From Aquirhabdus sp. (GTDB lineage Bacteria > Pseudomonadota > Gammaproteobacteria > Pseudomonadales > Moraxellaceae), in assembly GCA_030152425.1 (NCBI GenBank), contig JASLJP010000199.1, forward strand, positions 1 to 7,622: a stretch of 7,622 nucleotides of DNA, written 5' to 3'. Every line of letters starts with the position of its first letter. Position 1 is the first letter of the stretch. The notes below the pieces were generated by a model. It was not told the origin of the DNA and made no database searches. It saw only the letters and a list, made by a program, of their open reading frames with translations. This document shows positions 4,523-7,622 of the stretch, piece by piece. Made by a program: the position numbers and the translations under genes.

Positions 4523-7334
4523 ATGGCGTATACGCGTGGTCATGGCCATCATGATGGTCGTGGCGATCACGCTCACGGCGGTCACGCTCATCACGGTGAA
4601 TTGGGTCGGCACGCGCACCCTGCTGCTCAACACCGCGGCCAACAAAGCGGAAATGACCAGCCAGATCACCGAACAACGCATGCAGCACATCGTCGGGCCA
4701 GCCACCGCCCTCCTGCGCGTCCTTGCGCTTGATCCTGTCACCGATGCCACCACCTTAGAGCAGCGTCTGCACCGCCTGCGGGTGTTTACCACCGACCTGC
4801 GTGCCAGCCCGATCCTGACCGCGGTCTATATCGGCTATGACAATGGCGACTATTTCCTCGTCAGCCCGCTCAGCAAACCCGACATCCGCGCAAGCTACCA
4901 CGCCCCGACCAAGGCGCGTTATGTCATCCGCACCAGCATCGAGCGCGACGGGGTGAAAGCACATCAATTGTTCTTTTATGATCAGCAGCTTAATTTTATC
5001 GAACAGCGCGCCGCGCCGGATTACGTCTACGACCCGCGCCAGCGCCCCTGGTATGGCAATGCACTGGCCTCCAATGATGTGGCGATCTCCAAACCCTATA
5101 TCTACGCCGATACACCGCTGATGGGCATCACCCTGTCGATGCAGAGCAGCAATCCACACGCCATCGTGGCCATGGACCTGCCCTTGGTCGGCATGAATGA
5201 GGCGCTGCAGCAGTTCAGCATCACCCCGCACAGCCAGATCGCGCTGGTCGATACCCAAGGCGCCATCATCGCCGCCAATACCTCGGACAACCCCGCACCG
5301 ATCAGCACTGCGACCAGCTTGCAGCTCCCGACCCTGCATACCTTGGAAAATGCCCCGCTGCTACGTCTGTGGGAGCTGAACCCCGAGCAGCAAGTCGTCT
5401 CCTATAAAAGCGACAACCAAGAGTGGCTCGGCCGCCGTATCGCCCTGTCGCAGTACCGCGATCTGGGCTTGCAGCTATTGATCGCCACGCCGAGCAAAGA
5501 GCTGCTCAAAGATCTCTACCGCCATAGCCAGCAGATGATTGTGATTGCGATCCTGTTGGGGCTGCTGCTGTTGGGCTTGGGCGCATGGCTCGGCCATCGC
5601 ATCGGGCAGGTCATCGAGCAGCACATCCGCCGCGTGCGCCAGATGTCTAATTTCGACTTTAGTCGGCCTGCGCCAGACTTCACCATGCTCTACGAAGCCT
5701 ACCAGCTCACCGATGTCACCGACGACGTCGGACGCACCATGGAAGCCCTGCTCAAGATCAGTCAGGTGCTGCAGGCCGAGCCGCATATCGAAACCATGCT
5801 CGATCAGGTGCTGAAGCTGTTCGTCGAGGCCGCGCGCTGCGAGAGCGGCGCGGTATACCTCTACCAGACCGAGGAAAAACGCTGGCACAAAACCGCCGCC
5901 ACCGGCCCACAGGACGCGATCGACGCGGTCTCCGCTCAGCTCCACCTTGAGCCGGATCTGCATCTGGATAACACCGCCACCTGCCAGAACTTCGCCATTC
6001 GCGGCCGCAACGGCGAAGTGCTCGGCCATGTGATCTTGAAACACGCAGGCGACCGAGAGCACACCTCGCGCAACTTCTTGATTTTTAGTGAACGACTGAC
6101 CGGCATGCTGGCGATTCCCATCGAAACCCGCCAGTTGATCGAATCACAAAAAGCCCTGCTGGATGCCTTTATCCACGTGCTGGCCGATGCCATCGACACC
6201 AAGAGCGCCCATACCGGCGGTCACTGCCGCCGCGTGCCCAAGCTGGCGATGATGATCGTCGATGATCTCTCCAAAACCGCCGATGGCCGCTTTGCCGACT
6301 TCCGCTGCGAGAACGAGGAGCGCGAAGCCTTCCGTCTGGCTGCATGGCTGCATGACTGCGGCAAGATCACCACGCCGGAACACATCATCGACAAAGCCAC
6401 CAAGCTGGAAACCATCTATAACCGCATCAACGAAATCCGCACCCGCTTTGAAGTGCTGCACCGCGATGCGCAGATCGCCTATCTCGATGCCAAACTGGCT
6501 GGCGCCGACCCCGCAGCGGCCAGCGCCGTGCGCGATGCCAAATACGCCCAACTGCAAGACGACTTTGCCTTTGTCGCCCAGTGCAACGTCGGCAGTGAGT
6601 TCCTCAGTGACGACGCCATGACCCGCATTAAACACATCGCCGAGCAGACATGGCTGCGGCATTTCGACAGCCACTTAGGCTCGTCCAATCTGGAGCTGTC
6701 ACGCGGTGACATGACCGCCGACATCCTGCCTGCAGTCGAGCCTCTCCTGGCCGATAAACTGGAGCACATCGTGCCGTGGGATGAAGGCCAAAAGCCCATC
6801 GTCGAAAAAGGCGACCCGCGCAATATCTGGGGCTTTGACATGCAGCTCCCGCCCTGCCAGCGCAATAACGGCGAGGTATATAACCTCTGCATCCGCCGAG
6901 GCACGCTGACGACCGAGGATCGCTTTGCGATCAACAACCACATCGTGCAGACCTACATCATGCTCACCCGCCTGCCGTGGCCGAAGTACCTGCAGCGCAT
7001 CCCCGATCTGGCCACAAACCACCACGAGCGCATGGACGGCAACGGCTACCCGCGCCGCCTGCATGGCTCCGAGATGTCGGTCGAAGAGCGCGTCATGGCA
7101 CTGGCCGATGTGTTTGAAGCCCTGACCGCCGCCGACCGCCCGTATAAATCGGCCAAGACCATCTCCGAGTCGCTGACCATCATGGCCAAGATGTGTCAGG
7201 AAAATCACCTCGACCGCGGCCTGTTTATCCACTTCCTCTATAGCCGCCTATGGCTCGACTACGCCGAGGAGCATATCCCCGCCGCCCAGATCGACGCCGT
7301 GGATATCGCCGAGTTGGTCAAGATGGCAGGCTAA
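4491..7334 (+). CDS. Membrane sensor: dCACHE, GAF-like and HD-GYP c-di-GMP phosphodiesterase
   Basis: This 947-residue protein should degrade c-di-GMP in response to a periplasmic ligand. In order it has TM1 (about 16-36), a periplasmic dCACHE domain (37-348), TM2 (350-367), a linker without a clear HAMP, a GAF-like domain (about 429-550) and HD-GYP (about 556-905). The dCACHE has YDPRQRPWY with Tyr180, Arg185, Trp187 and Tyr188, then Tyr205, Asp207 and Asp229, which fits the amino-acid-binding dCache_1AA motif. The catalytic domain has HTGGH (574-578), HDCGK (621-625), His817, HHERMDGNGYP (844-854) and ADVFEALTAADRPYK (872-886), so the HD, K, H, HH and D metal ligands are present. About 165 residues separate the HD half from the GYP half, far more than in compact HD-GYP proteins. 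There is no GGDEF or EAL. ATG 4491 is chosen because TM1 follows at once; TTG 4452 and ATG 4503 are alternatives, and no ribosome site is strong. It appears monocistronic. Confidence 0.92.
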   Translation: MQGIMHWLQHKWRIRVVMAIMMVVAITLTAVTLITVNWVGTRTLLLNTAANKAEMTSQITEQRMQHIVGPATALLRVLALDPVTDATTLEQRLHRLRVFTTDLRASPILTAVYIGYDNGDYFLVSPLSKPDIRASYHAPTKARYVIRTSIERDGVKAHQLFFYDQQLNFIEQRAAPDYVYDPRQRPWYGNALASNDVAISKPYIYADTPLMGITLSMQSSNPHAIVAMDLPLVGMNEALQQFSITPHSQIALVDTQGAIIAANTSDNPAPISTATSLQLPTLHTLENAPLLRLWELNPEQQVVSYKSDNQEWLGRRIALSQYRDLGLQLLIATPSKELLKDLYRHSQQMIVIAILLGLLLLGLGAWLGHRIGQVIEQHIRRVRQMSNFDFSRPAPDFTMLYEAYQLTDVTDDVGRTMEALLKISQVLQAEPHIETMLDQVLKLFVEAARCESGAVYLYQTEEKRWHKTAATGPQDAIDAVSAQLHLEPDLHLDNTATCQNFAIRGRNGEVLGHVILKHAGDREHTSRNFLIFSERLTGMLAIPIETRQLIESQKALLDAFIHVLADAIDTKSAHTGGHCRRVPKLAMMIVDDLSKTADGRFADFRCENEEREAFRLAAWLHDCGKITTPEHIIDKATKLETIYNRINEIRTRFEVLHRDAQIAYLDAKLAGADPAAASAVRDAKYAQLQDDFAFVAQCNVGSEFLSDDAMTRIKHIAEQTWLRHFDSHLGSSNLELSRGDMTADILPAVEPLLADKLEHIVPWDEGQKPIVEKGDPRNIWGFDMQLPPCQRNNGEVYNLCIRRGTLTTEDRFAINNHIVQTYIMLTRLPWPKYLQRIPDLATNHHERMDGNGYPRRLHGSEMSVEERVMALADVFEALTAADRPYKSAKTISESLTIMAKMCQENHLDRGLFIHFLYSRLWLDYAEEHIPAAQIDAVDIAELVKMAG

Positions 7335-7335
7335 T

Positions 7336-7381
7336 GTGTGGGGCTGGGTCTCTGGCATGGGCTTCAGCCCAGCCCTCACAC
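7336..7381. terminator. Terminator-like hairpin between convergent genes
   Basis: GTGTG+GGGCTGGG (7336-7348) pairs with CCCAGCCC (7368-7375) and CACAC (7377-7381) with a single bulged T, giving a 13-bp GC-rich stem. The 19-base loop holds the start of a smaller alternative hairpin (TGGGC-TTCA-GCCCA, 7358-7371). The stem begins one base after the sensor stop and its far arm contains the stop of the convergent hydrolase gene. No T-run follows on either strand, so it may work as a stability or road-block structure, or need a helper factor. Confidence 0.55.
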
Positions 7382-7622
7382 CCCCGCCAAAAACCCCAAC
7401 ACCGCCTCCAGAAAAATATCATTGCGATCACCGGCCACCATATGGCCGGCGCCGCTGACATCGACCACTTGGGCATGCGGGATGCGCTGTTGAAACTCGC
7501 GGATGTTGTCGTGGCTCACCACATCACTTTGACCACCGCGCACCAGCAACACCGGCTGAGTCAGGCGCTCGGCGATATGATAGAGGCGCTCGGCATGCTC
7601 CACATCATCGCTGGGTTTGTGG
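7376..7622 (-). CDS. Alpha/beta-hydrolase, C-terminal part, start lies beyond the window
   Basis: The open frame enters at the right edge, reads HKPSDDVEHAERL and continues for about 81 residues to TGA at 7378-7376. The sequence QPVLLVRGGQSDVVS, then IREFQQRIPHAQVVDVSGAGHMVAGDRNDIF, is the typical end of the alpha/beta-hydrolase fold. The strand ending GGQSD carries the acidic residue (codon 7525-7523) and GAGHM carries the catalytic His (codon 7444-7442). The nucleophile Ser and oxyanion region are outside the window, so the substrate cannot be predicted. The GTG at 7603 is an internal Val codon, not the start, because coding continues upstream without a break. The gene is convergent with the sensor gene and shares the hairpin at its 3' end. 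Confidence 0.85.
   Translation of the reverse strand, partial: HKPSDDVEHAERLYHIAERLTQPVLLVRGGQSDVVSHDNIREFQQRIPHAQVVDVSGAGHMVAGDRNDIFLEAVLGFLAGV

Noticed and set aside
4523..4732. His-rich 69-codon plus-strand frame (MAYTRGHGHHDGRGDHAHGG...), directly after the TAA of the short upstream frame
   Set aside because: It overlaps the start of the sensor gene in another frame. The His/Gly richness is a by-product of the sensor's first membrane helix codons, and it has no ribosome site.
5475..6062. Minus-strand frames of 150-195 codons within the sensor gene (also 4755-5339, 6144-6674 and 6699-7232)
   Set aside because: All are antisense to an intact, motif-rich gene and reflect its codon bias. 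None has recognisable domains.

Overview
The window looks like a piece of a moderately GC-rich proteobacterial chromosome. The gene set (TonB-dependent receptor, DUF3649, PepSY-TM protein, a Fur-type box, a large sensor HD-GYP protein) fits Beta- or Gammaproteobacteria. I lean weakly towards Betaproteobacteria and cannot name a genus. I see no insertion sequence, phage gene, CRISPR array, tRNA or rRNA.

Positions 1-4097 (minus strand) hold a compact ferric-siderophore uptake operon. In transcription order it contains: a TonB-dependent siderophore receptor with a signal peptide (4097-1905); a 99-residue DUF3649 membrane protein that starts one base after the receptor stop (1903-1604); an 8-helix PepSY-associated membrane protein, probably an inner-membrane ferrisiderophore reductase of the FoxB/FpvG type, joined by a 4-base ATGA overlap (1607-42); and the first 15 codons of a further hydrophobic protein, joined by a GTGA overlap and possibly DUF3325 (45 to beyond position 1). 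A strong Fur-box match at 4192-4210 lies about 95 bases upstream of the receptor start. No siderophore biosynthesis gene, FecIR-type regulator or ABC importer is visible, so the operon may serve a siderophore made by other organisms.

Positions 4098-4490 are a divergent intergenic region of about 390 bases. It carries the Fur box, a short palindrome, a G/U-rich leader for the receptor mRNA and, on the plus strand, a run of G-tracts (4240-4300) that fits a G-quadruplex. A weak promoter candidate, a near-palindrome and a possible 13-codon upstream ORF precede the next gene.

Positions 4491-7334 (plus strand) encode a 947-residue membrane sensor. It has a TM helix, a periplasmic dCACHE domain, a second TM helix, a cytoplasmic linker, a GAF-like domain and an HD-GYP c-di-GMP phosphodiesterase domain. 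Two points stand out. The dCACHE domain carries the residues of the amino-acid-binding (dCache_1AA) motif. The HD-GYP core is split by roughly 165 residues between its HD and GYP halves.

Positions 7335-7622 contain a terminator-like hairpin shared by convergent genes and the C-terminal part of an alpha/beta-hydrolase on the minus strand.

I found no clearly new multi-gene system. The most testable new idea is an amino-acid-responsive c-di-GMP phosphodiesterase next to a Fur-regulated siderophore operon.
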